Shown here piece by piece: positions 1 to 6,449 of a stretch of 6,776 bases of DNA. Below the pieces are notes generated by a model. It worked only from the letters and a program-made list of their open reading frames with translations. It did no database searches and had not been told where the DNA came from. The stretch comes from an uncultured Lachnospiraceae bacterium. GTDB lineage: Bacteria > Bacillota > Clostridia > Lachnospirales > Lachnospiraceae. How positions within the stretch are numbered: the first letter of the stretch is position 1; every line of letters starts with the position of its first letter. The translations under genes and the position numbers were made by a program. The stretch lies in the NCBI GenBank assembly GCA_905236585.1, contig CAJOQZ010000144.1:1-6776 (forward strand), read 5' to 3'.

Positions 1-245
1 ATGTTTACCGCAATCCCGAAGCAAAAGGCGAAGAGGTCAAGGCAAAGCGGATGATCGAGATGCTTTACCACTACTATCAGAAGAACAACGACGCGCTGCC
101 GGAAAAATATTACCAGAAGATCATTGACGGCGTTGAGACGGACGACCGTGTGATCTGCGACTACATATCAGGGATGACCGATCCTTTTGCAAATGCGAAA
201 TTCCAAGAGTTTTTCATGCCGGCAAGCTGGGAAGAAGAACCATAG
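1..245 (+). CDS. dgt: dGTPase-like HD-domain triphosphohydrolase, C-terminal fragment
   Basis: This is the last 80 codons of a gene whose start lies left of the window; the reading frame is complete from base 3 and stops with TAG at 243-245. The visible part is helical and ends in a DYISGMTDPFA stretch, which resembles the DY(I/L)(A/S)GMTDRYA signature near the C-terminus of deoxyguanosinetriphosphate triphosphohydrolases. The preceding text (VYRNPEAKGEE) also fits that family, where a YRNP-like segment follows the HD core. Such enzymes cleave dNTPs, classically dGTP, to the nucleoside and tripolyphosphate in the cytoplasm. The catalytic HD residues are outside the window, so activity cannot be judged. 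A dgt-like gene directly before dnaG is a common clostridial arrangement, which supports the call. The family is likely right; substrate specificity is unknown. Confidence 0.82.
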   Translation, partial: VYRNPEAKGEEVKAKRMIEMLYHYYQKNNDALPEKYYQKIIDGVETDDRVICDYISGMTDPFANAKFQEFFMPASWEEEP

Positions 246-250
246 ATTAT

Positions 251-259
251 GGAGAGGAG
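251..259 (+). promoter_or_regulatory. Ribosome binding site for dnaG (decides the TTG start)
   Basis: GGAGAGGAG lies six bases before the TTG at 266. No ATG or GTG in the same frame is placed to give the conserved N-terminus that begins PYYSEEIVDEV, so this strong purine tract is what supports the TTG start. Confidence 0.8.
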
Positions 260-265
260 CAAGCA

Positions 266-2047
266 TTGCCCTATTATTCCGAGGAGATCGTCGACGAGGT
301 TCGGAATGCAACCGACATCGTTGATGTGATCTCGCAATATGTACAACTGAAAAAAAAGGGCGCGTCGTATTTCGGGCTGTGTCCGTTTCACTCGGAGAAA
401 ACGGGGTCATTTTCTGTAAGCAGGGAGAAGCAGATCTACTATTGCTTCGGCTGCGGCGCGGGCGGGAACGTGATTACGTTTTTACGCAATTATGAGAATC
501 TGACATTTCCCGAGGCGGTGGAGCAGTTGGCGTCCCGGGCGGGGATTGCCCTTCCCACACGCCAGATGAGCCAGGCGGAGCGCGAGCGGGCGGATCGGAG
601 AAGCCGTCTTTTAACCGTTCACAAGGACGCGGCGGTCTATTATTATAAAATGCTGCGCAGCGAATACGGCAAGGACGCATACGCCTATTTCAAAGAGCGC
701 GGGCTATCCGACGATACCATGAGAAGTTTCGGGCTCGGCTACGCCGGAAAGCGCCCGGGAGAATTGTATAAGTACTTAAAGTCAAAGGGCTATGAGGACG
801 ATATATTAAAGGACAGCGGACTTGTCACGCCGGATAAGGAGCGCGGCGCAAGGGATAAATTCTGGAACCGCGCAATATTCCCGATCATGGACGCAAATTC
901 CAAAGTGATCGCGTTCGGCGGGCGCGTGATGGGCGAGGGAGAGCCGAAATACCTAAACTCCCCCGAAACCATGATTTTCGATAAAAGCCGCACGTTATAT
1001 GGGCTGCATGTTGCGAAAAAAACGCGCCGCAAGGAGATGATCCTCTGCGAAGGCTATATGGACGTCATCGCGCTGCATCAGGCGGGCTTCGACAATGCGG
1101 TCGCATCCTTAGGCACGTCGCTTACATCCGGGCACGCCGCCCTGCTAAAACGCTATACCGGCGACGTCTATCTTAGTTATGACAGCGACGGCGCAGGGAA
1201 AAAGGCGGTGCTGCGGGCGATTCCGATTCTGCGGGAGGCAGGGATTGTCTGTCGGGTGATCAACATGGAGCCGTATAAGGACCCGGATGAATTTATCAAG
1301 GCGCTCGGCAAAGAAAGTTACGAAGAGCGCATTGCGAATGCGGAAAATTCGTTTTTGTTTACGATCCGCATGTTGGAAGAAAAGTTCGATACGAAAGACC
1401 CGGACGGGAGGACGGCGTTCCATCGGGCGGTTGCGGCGAAGATCTTGGAATTTCCCGAAGAGATCGAGCGGAAGAACTATATCGACGCCGTGTGCAGAAT
1501 ATATGACATCAACGTACCGGCAATGGAGCAGTTGATTACGCACCTTGCCGCAGACGGGTATCGGAGCGTCGCACATACGCCCGCCGACAATACCAGGCAG
1601 CCGAAAAGGAAGCGCTTCGGCGCAACCGATGGACTGCGGGAAGCCCAGCGGCTTTTGCTGACAAGGATCTGTGAGTCGCCGGAATTGTATCCAAGCGTAC
1701 GCGCTGCTATTGACCCCGAAGATTTTACCGAAGGCTTGTACCGTGACGTTGCGCGGATGCTTTTTTCCCAGATTGAAGAGACGGGGCAGCCCGATCCGGC
1801 GGCGATCGCCGAGCGGTTTCCCGAAGATGAGGATCAGCGGGAAATCGGGGCGATGTTCCATACCGCGACGGAAGACAGGGAAAGTATCGAGGAGCAGAAG
1901 AAGATGCTGCAGGAAGTGATACTTCGTCTGCTCAGAGAAAGCCTTAAATACAAGACCGACGCTGCCGGTGAGACAGGCGAGGGCTTTGACGACATATTAA
2001 AAGAGAAAAAGCGCATCGAACAGATGTCGCGCCAGAATATATTATAA
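266..2047 (+). CDS. dnaG: DNA primase DnaG
   Basis: DnaG synthesises the short RNA primers for lagging-strand replication and works with the replicative helicase at the fork. The 593-residue length is normal for Firmicutes. The N-terminal CHC2-type zinc domain has ligands Cys39, His42, Cys60 and Cys63 (CPFH at 39-42, CFGC at 60-63). The central TOPRIM/RNA polymerase core, roughly residues 115-370, holds EGYMDV at 262-267 with the catalytic Glu262, YDSDGAG with the metal-binding acidic pair Asp306 and Asp308, and KDPDEF at 338-343. Residues from about 440 form the less conserved C-terminal region that should bind helicase. The start is TTG at 266 behind a strong RBS. A weak start codon fits the low primase dose seen in macromolecular synthesis operons, which is inference here. 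Oddity: residue 47 is Gly in KTGSFSV where the family nearly always has Pro (KTPSFSV). Confidence 0.98.
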   Translation: MPYYSEEIVDEVRNATDIVDVISQYVQLKKKGASYFGLCPFHSEKTGSFSVSREKQIYYCFGCGAGGNVITFLRNYENLTFPEAVEQLASRAGIALPTRQMSQAERERADRRSRLLTVHKDAAVYYYKMLRSEYGKDAYAYFKERGLSDDTMRSFGLGYAGKRPGELYKYLKSKGYEDDILKDSGLVTPDKERGARDKFWNRAIFPIMDANSKVIAFGGRVMGEGEPKYLNSPETMIFDKSRTLYGLHVAKKTRRKEMILCEGYMDVIALHQAGFDNAVASLGTSLTSGHAALLKRYTGDVYLSYDSDGAGKKAVLRAIPILREAGIVCRVINMEPYKDPDEFIKALGKESYEERIANAENSFLFTIRMLEEKFDTKDPDGRTAFHRAVAAKILEFPEEIERKNYIDAVCRIYDINVPAMEQLITHLAADGYRSVAHTPADNTRQPKRKRFGATDGLREAQRLLLTRICESPELYPSVRAAIDPEDFTEGLYRDVARMLFSQIEETGQPDPAAIAERFPEDEDQREIGAMFHTATEDRESIEEQKKMLQEVILRLLRESLKYKTDAAGETGEGFDDILKEKKRIEQMSRQNIL

Positions 2048-2051
2048 CCAG

Positions 2052-2061
2052 AGGAGAAGGA
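2052..2061 (+). promoter_or_regulatory. Ribosome binding site region for rpoD
   Basis: The tract AGGAGAAGGA lies in the 24-base gap between dnaG and rpoD. The AAGGA part ends ten bases before the ATG and the AGGAG part 15 bases before it, so the downstream half is the likelier contact. A strong site before rpoD after a TTG-started dnaG would raise sigma factor output relative to primase on the same mRNA. Confidence 0.6.
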
Positions 2062-2071
2062 AGAAAAGTTT

Positions 2072-3193
2072 ATGGCTGAGAAGAAGAAGGAAACAAACGA
2101 CAAGGTTGCATTATACGAAAAGAAATTGCAGGAACTTCTGGAATTGGCAAAAAAGCGCCGCAACGTCCTCGAATACAAGGAAGTCAGCGACAAATTCAAG
2201 GAAATGTCCTTAAACAGCGGGCAGTATGACAAAATCCTGGAGTTTTTGGAAGCAAATAACATCGACGTGCTGCGCACGGACGACGAGCCGGACGACGATA
2301 TCCTCTTAGACGAGGAAGATGAGGTCGAAGTAGAGAATATCGACCTGACGGTGCCGGACGGCATCTCCATTGAAGACCCGGTGCGGATGTATCTTAAGGA
2401 AATCGGCAAGGTGCCGCTGCTTACCGCGGACGAGGAGATCGAACTTGCGAAGCGCATGGAACTCGGTGATTCCGAAGCGAAGAAAAAACTCGCGGAGGCG
2501 AACCTGCGTCTGGTCGTATCCATTGCGAAGCGTTATGTCGGTCGGGGGATGCTGTTTTTGGATCTGATTCAGGAAGGCAATCTCGGACTGATCAAAGCCG
2601 TCGAGAAATTCGACTACCGCAAGGGTTATAAATTCTCCACCTACGCCACTTGGTGGATTCGACAGGCGATCACGCGGGCGATTGCCGATCAGGCGCGGAC
2701 GATCCGCATTCCGGTGCACATGGTGGAGACGATCAACAAACTGATCCGCGTTTCGAGACAACTGCTGCAGGAACTCGGACGCGAGCCGACCCCCGAAGAG
2801 ATCGCTGAGGAAATGGAGATTCCGGTGGAGCGGGTACGTGAGATTTTGAAAATATCGCAGGAGCCGGTGTCCTTAGAGACGCCGATCGGCGAGGAGGAAG
2901 ATTCGCACTTGGGCGACTTCATTCAGGATGACAATGTGCCGGTACCGGCGGATGCAGCGACGTTTACCTTGTTGAAGGAGCAGTTGGAAGAGGTCTTAGG
3001 CACCCTGACCGACAGGGAGCAGAAGGTGCTGATCCTGCGGTTTGGACTGGAGGACGGCAGGAGCCGGACGCTTGAGGAAGTCGGACGGGAGTTCAACGTT
3101 ACGAGGGAGCGCATTCGACAGATTGAGGCAAAGGCGCTGCGCAAACTCCGCCATCCGTCGAGAAGCCGGAAGTTAAAGGATTATCTTGAGTAA
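2072..3193 (+). CDS. rpoD: RNA polymerase primary sigma factor RpoD/SigA
   Basis: This is the housekeeping sigma-70 family factor that directs RNA polymerase to -10/-35 promoters. At 373 aa it is the short Gram-positive SigA type, without the long insert between regions 1.2 and 2 found in E. coli sigma-70. Residues 1-100 are a region 1.1-like segment: a basic helical start, then a very acidic stretch at about 70-89. Region 1.2 begins at 101 (DPVRMYLKEIG). Region 2 spans about 139-209. In its 2.4 helix (WWIRQAITRAI, 194-204), Gln198 and Thr201 match the E. coli -10 readers Q437 and T440. Region 3 follows from about 210 (HMVETINKLIR). Region 4 covers about 307-373; its helix-turn-helix has Arg345, Glu346 and Gln350, matching the -35 readers R584, E585 and Q589. 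It sits in the classical dnaG-rpoD order. Confidence 0.98.
   Translation: MAEKKKETNDKVALYEKKLQELLELAKKRRNVLEYKEVSDKFKEMSLNSGQYDKILEFLEANNIDVLRTDDEPDDDILLDEEDEVEVENIDLTVPDGISIEDPVRMYLKEIGKVPLLTADEEIELAKRMELGDSEAKKKLAEANLRLVVSIAKRYVGRGMLFLDLIQEGNLGLIKAVEKFDYRKGYKFSTYATWWIRQAITRAIADQARTIRIPVHMVETINKLIRVSRQLLQELGREPTPEEIAEEMEIPVERVREILKISQEPVSLETPIGEEEDSHLGDFIQDDNVPVPADAATFTLLKEQLEEVLGTLTDREQKVLILRFGLEDGRSRTLEEVGREFNVTRERIRQIEAKALRKLRHPSRSRKLKDYLE
3175..3180 (+). promoter_or_regulatory. Ribosome binding site for trmK inside the rpoD 3' end
   Basis: AAAGGA, within the last rpoD codons, stands five bases before the TTG at 3186. It supports that TTG rather than the in-frame ATG at 3222, which would remove the first 12 residues including the SKR segment typical of the family N-terminus. 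Confidence 0.6.
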
Positions 3194-3971
3194 GCGGATT
3201 CGACTTGCGGCGATTGCGGACATGATTGCCGCGCAGATTGCGGCGGATGCGCTGCTTGCAAAACGCAGGGCGGAGGGGCGGATTGTACTTGCCGATATCG
3301 GAACGGATCACGCGTACTTGCCGCTGGATCTTTGCAAAAAGGGCGTCATTTCTTCCGCGATTGCGGCAGATGTAAAAGAAGGCCCGCTTCGGATCGCTAA
3401 CGCGCATATTACAGAAGCGCATCTTTCGGATCGGATTGAGACGCGCCTGTCGGACGGGCTTTCATCTATTCATCCGGGCGAGGCGGATATTCTGGCGGTC
3501 TGCGGCATGGGCGGCGAACTGGTGCTGCATATTTTACAGACGAATCCAATGACGGCGAAAGCGGCGCGGATGCTCATTTTAAGTCCGCATTCCAAGGCGT
3601 ACGATACGCGGGCTGCGCTGCGGGAACTAAGATTTACGATTTTCGCAGAGGATTTAGTTTGCGAAGATGGGAAATATTACCCCGTTATGGCGGTGCGGGC
3701 GGCGGATGAGGAAAACGAAACCGCAGAACATCGGATACCGATGGAGGGAGCCGGCGGTTGGGCGGCGTTGACGGAAGCGGAGCGGATAGAACTTTCCTGC
3801 CGCTATGGGTATCATCCCTTGCAGAACCGCAGTCCGATACTGGCGGATTTTTTACAAAAAGAAGAACGGCGGCTGTCCGCAATTAAGGTGCGCACCTCTG
3901 GAAGCCGCAGGGATGAAGTTGCTAAGGAACTTGATTTGTTAAATAAGGCGCTTGCCGTAATGAGAATATGA
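3186..3971 (+). CDS. trmK: tRNA (adenine(22)-N1)-methyltransferase TrmK
   Basis: TrmK (COG2384; YqfN in B. subtilis) uses S-adenosylmethionine to make m1A22 in the D-loop region of bacterial tRNAs. The Rossmann-fold SAM motif is LADIGTDHAYLP (residues 35-46). The acidic motif II position is ADVKEGPL (61-68), and the family's CGMGG comes at 106-110. ILSPHSKAYDTRAAL (131-145) and EDGKYYPVM (160-168) are also family landmarks. The C-terminal part after about 205 should form the helical coiled-coil domain of this family. Length 261 is slightly above usual. Most of the excess lies before the SAM motif: residues about 15-31 are an Ala/Arg-rich spacer where relatives usually have a short turn. The gene starts with TTG and overlaps the rpoD end by eight bases, so its translation is probably coupled to rpoD. 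Confidence 0.93.
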   Translation: MSKRIRLAAIADMIAAQIAADALLAKRRAEGRIVLADIGTDHAYLPLDLCKKGVISSAIAADVKEGPLRIANAHITEAHLSDRIETRLSDGLSSIHPGEADILAVCGMGGELVLHILQTNPMTAKAARMLILSPHSKAYDTRAALRELRFTIFAEDLVCEDGKYYPVMAVRAADEENETAEHRIPMEGAGGWAALTEAERIELSCRYGYHPLQNRSPILADFLQKEERRLSAIKVRTSGSRRDEVAKELDLLNKALAVMRI

Positions 3972-4750
3972 TGACGGTTTTTGATATTGTTAAAATTTTA
4001 GACTCGCATTCGCCCGAAAAGGCGGCTTGCGACTGGGACAACGTCGGACTTCTTGTCGGCGATATGGATTCTACTGTGGATCGCATCTATGTGGCGTTGG
4101 ACGCGACGGACGAGGTGATCGCCCACGCCATTGAAAGCGGAGCGCAGATGATCGTAACGCATCATCCGATGATCTTTTCGGGGATGAAACGTGTCGTGAC
4201 GTCTGATTTTACCGGGCGTCGGGTGATGGATCTCATCAGTCACGGGATCGCGCTGTATGCCATGCATACGAATTTTGACATTTACGGCATGGCGGATCTT
4301 GCGGCGCGTAAATTAGGCTTGTCCGACTGCGAACCCTTGGAAGTGACCGGGGAAGATGCGAACGGATCTATTGGGATCGGCAGAGTCGGGCGTCTTATGG
4401 AGAGCGTCCGGTTAAAGGCATTAGCCGAAGAAGTGCGGGATATTTTCGGGATTTCCCATGTGAAAGTGTTTGGGGATCTCTCCGAGCGGGTGCGCACGGT
4501 CGCAATCTGTCCCGGCTCCGGCAAGAGCGATATCGACGAGGCGATCGAAAAAGGCGCGGACGTGTATGTGACCGGCGATATCGACCACCACAGCGGGATC
4601 GACGCGAATATGAAAGGGCTTGCCATTATTGATGCCGGACATTATGGGATCGAGCATATTTTTATTGAATACATGAAGCGGTACTTGGAGGGACAGACGA
4701 CGGCGGAGATTTTCACCGAGCCCTTCGGAGAACCGTTTTCGATCGTTTAG
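3968..4750 (+). CDS. Nif3-like dinuclear metal centre protein (GTP cyclohydrolase 1 type 2 family)
   Basis: This belongs to the Nif3/YbgI/YqfO family of ring-shaped proteins with a dinuclear metal site. Databases often label it 'GTP cyclohydrolase 1 type 2', but the cellular role is not settled. The likely metal ligands are visible: His65-His66 in THHP, Asp104 in HTNFD, and His225 and Glu229 in DAGHYGIEH. WDNVGLLVGD (23-32) and GDIDHH (203-208) are other family motifs. At 260 aa it is the short form, without the PII-like domain inserted in the roughly 370-residue Bacillus YqfO type. The start overlaps the trmK stop as ATGA. A second ATG follows immediately at 3971, and either could be used. 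No clear RBS precedes them, so reinitiation after trmK is likely. Nif3 next to trmK is a widespread Firmicute pairing. Family assignment is firm; function is not. Confidence 0.93.
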   Translation: MMTVFDIVKILDSHSPEKAACDWDNVGLLVGDMDSTVDRIYVALDATDEVIAHAIESGAQMIVTHHPMIFSGMKRVVTSDFTGRRVMDLISHGIALYAMHTNFDIYGMADLAARKLGLSDCEPLEVTGEDANGSIGIGRVGRLMESVRLKALAEEVRDIFGISHVKVFGDLSERVRTVAICPGSGKSDIDEAIEKGADVYVTGDIDHHSGIDANMKGLAIIDAGHYGIEHIFIEYMKRYLEGQTTAEIFTEPFGEPFSIV

Positions 4751-4758
4751 TCAACATT

Positions 4759-4766
4759 AGGGGGAG
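4759..4766 (+). promoter_or_regulatory. Ribosome binding site for the TGS-kinase gene
   Basis: AGGGGGAG ends four bases before the ATG at 4771, in the 20-base gap after the Nif3 gene. It shows that this gene can initiate on its own, unlike the overlapped genes before it. The gap holds no hairpin that could act as a terminator. Confidence 0.7.
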
Positions 4767-4770
4767 AGAT

Positions 4771-6435
4771 ATGGGTGTTAAAATATCTGTTGAGGGGACA
4801 GTATATGAAGTTGAGGAAGGCAGCAAGATTTTGGAGATTGCCGAAAAAGCATATGGCAATGACGCGAAAAAGATGATGCTTGCCGAGTATAACGGCAGGC
4901 TCATCGAACTTGGCAAAAAAGTCAAGGATGACGGCGAAATCCGCTTCCTTTCCACGGCGGATAAAAACGGGCGGCGCGTTTATCGGCGCAGCGTCATTTT
5001 CATGATGCAGGAGGCGATCAAACGTCTGCATCCGAATGAACGGCTGGATGTGCGGGTTTACTTTTCGGTCGGTTCGGGGTATTTCTGCCGGATATTTGAT
5101 GACGACGGCGGCGCGGTGGCAATTACAGAGGAGTTTCTTGCGCGTCTGGAAGATACCATGCGCACCATGGTTGCGGAAGATATTCCGATATACAAATATG
5201 TGACAAAAACGCGGAAAGCCCGCGCCATGTTCAAGGAAGAAGGCTTACACGCAAAAGACAGCCTCTTGAATTATCGGACAAGTTCCAATATCAATATATA
5301 CGAATTGGACGGTGGACATGATTATTTTTACGGATATATGGCGCCGTCGACGGGCGGACTCGCCGGCTTTCGGCTTCTTAGTTTTGAAGACGGCTTCATT
5401 CTGCAGTATCCGAGGAAAGGGACGGGCGAAATCGGTGAGTATAAGCCGCTGCCGAAACTTTTTACAGTATTGAACGAAGCGGCGACATGGGGCGACATGA
5501 TGCATATTTCGACGGTCGGCGCCCTAAATGACGCGATCACGGCGGGACGCACCAATGAGATCATTTTGATGCAGGAAGCCATCATGGAAGAAAAGATCGG
5601 ATCGATCGCTGCAAGGATCGCGGCGAATCGGGAGAATAAATTCGTGATGATCGCAGGTCCGTCTTCTTCGGGGAAGACCACATTTTCCCATCGCCTTTCC
5701 ATGCAGCTTCGGGCGAGGGGCTTGACACCGCATCCCATCGGGCTGGATATGTATTACAAGAACCGCGACGAGATGCCGCTGGACGAGTTCGGAAAAAAAG
5801 ATTTCGAGGCTTTGGAGGGGTTGGATATCGAGCAGTTCAACGCCGATATGAATGCGCTTTTGGCTGGGGAACGCGTGGAAATGCCGTATTTTAATTTCAA
5901 GATCGGCAGACGCGAATACCGCAATCAGTTTTTGCAGATCGGCAAGGACGACGTGTTAGTGATCGAGGGAATCCACGGTTTGAATGACAAATTGTCCTAC
6001 AGCCTTCCAAAAGAAAGCAAGTTCAAAATCTATATCTCGGCGCTGACGCAGCTGACGATCGACGAGCATAATCCGCTGTCGACGACGGACGGGCGCTTGA
6101 TCCGCCGGATCGTCCGGGATGCGCGTACCAGAGGCACACAGGCGGCGGGGACGATCGCCATGTGGGATTCCGTGCGGCGGGGCGAGGAAAGGAATATCTT
6201 CCCGTTCCAGGAAGAAGCGGACGTCATGTTCAACTCGGCGCTGATCTATGAAATGGCGGTGCTGAAACTATATGCGGAGCCGCTTTTGTTCGCGGTCGAG
6301 CATGACACGCCGGAATACGTCGAGGCGAAACGCCTGAAGAAATTGCTGACCTATTTCCTTCCGATGCCGACGGAGATCATCAGCCAAAGTTCGCTGATCC
6401 GCGAGTTCATCGGGGGAAGTTGCTATAAGGTTTGA
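4771..6435 (+). CDS. TGS-domain nucleoside (uridine) kinase-like P-loop protein
   Basis: This is a fused protein of 554 aa. Residues 1-62 are a TGS domain (VKISVEGTVYEVEEGSKI...). Residues about 68-215 resemble the second N-terminal (editing-type) domain of threonyl-tRNA synthetase, as in GSGYFCRIFDDDG. The histidines of the editing HxxxH motif are absent (RRSVIFMMQEA at 72-82), so editing activity is not expected. From about 285 comes a uridine kinase/phosphoribulokinase-type domain: Walker A GPSSSGKTT (296-304), LDMYY with Asp326 at the substrate-side acidic position, VIEGIHGLN (397-405) as the Walker B-like strand, and an Arg-rich lid around 442-455. The domain would transfer ATP phosphate to a nucleoside-like acceptor, but the true substrate of this TGS-fused subgroup is uncertain. 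The protein is intact. It follows the Nif3 gene after 20 bases and probably shares its transcript; its last codons hold a possible rnpB promoter. Confidence 0.9.
   Translation: MGVKISVEGTVYEVEEGSKILEIAEKAYGNDAKKMMLAEYNGRLIELGKKVKDDGEIRFLSTADKNGRRVYRRSVIFMMQEAIKRLHPNERLDVRVYFSVGSGYFCRIFDDDGGAVAITEEFLARLEDTMRTMVAEDIPIYKYVTKTRKARAMFKEEGLHAKDSLLNYRTSSNINIYELDGGHDYFYGYMAPSTGGLAGFRLLSFEDGFILQYPRKGTGEIGEYKPLPKLFTVLNEAATWGDMMHISTVGALNDAITAGRTNEIILMQEAIMEEKIGSIAARIAANRENKFVMIAGPSSSGKTTFSHRLSMQLRARGLTPHPIGLDMYYKNRDEMPLDEFGKKDFEALEGLDIEQFNADMNALLAGERVEMPYFNFKIGRREYRNQFLQIGKDDVLVIEGIHGLNDKLSYSLPKESKFKIYISALTQLTIDEHNPLSTTDGRLIRRIVRDARTRGTQAAGTIAMWDSVRRGEERNIFPFQEEADVMFNSALIYEMAVLKLYAEPLLFAVEHDTPEYVEAKRLKKLLTYFLPMPTEIISQSSLIREFIGGSCYKV
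6421..6429 (+). promoter_or_regulatory. Possible extended -10 promoter element for rnpB
   Basis: TGCTATAAG, in the last codons of the kinase gene, matches the extended -10 pattern TGn-TATAAT with one mismatch. With normal spacing, transcription would start near 6436, right after the kinase stop and about 14 bases before the RNase P RNA core. I see no good -35 at 16-18 bases upstream, which extended -10 promoters can tolerate. The alternative is read-through from the kinase followed by RNA processing. Confidence 0.45.
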
Positions 6436-6449
6436 TTTTGCCACCGTCT

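Noticed and set aside
1287..1535. Alternative + strand open frame inside dnaG, as a possible small overlapping gene
   Set aside because: The product is an Arg/Ser-rich frame-shift image of the primase, without an RBS or known domain.
1145..1861. Long open frame on the - strand (238 codons) opposite dnaG
   Set aside because: It lies wholly inside dnaG, an unmistakable primase with intact motifs. The predicted protein has no recognisable domain and is the kind of antisense opening that GC-rich codons produce.
1986..2047. Possible internal promoter before rpoD (TTGACG at 1986-1991, TATATTATAA at 2038-2047)
   Set aside because: The -35-like and -10-like boxes are 46 bases apart, and neither has a partner at 16-18 bases. 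A heat-shock or internal promoter before rpoD exists in other bacteria but is not shown by this sequence.
1834..2523. Long open frame on the - strand (229 codons), very rich in Ser and Phe
   Set aside because: Its Ser/Phe richness is the antisense image of the Lys/Glu/Arg-rich codons (aag, gaa, gag) in the dnaG end and rpoD start. It spans two real genes and lacks any known motif.
6436..6449. Possible terminator after the kinase gene
   Set aside because: The short TTTTG run is not preceded by a stable GC-rich hairpin. The first clear hairpin (6480-6495) is P3 of RNase P RNA.
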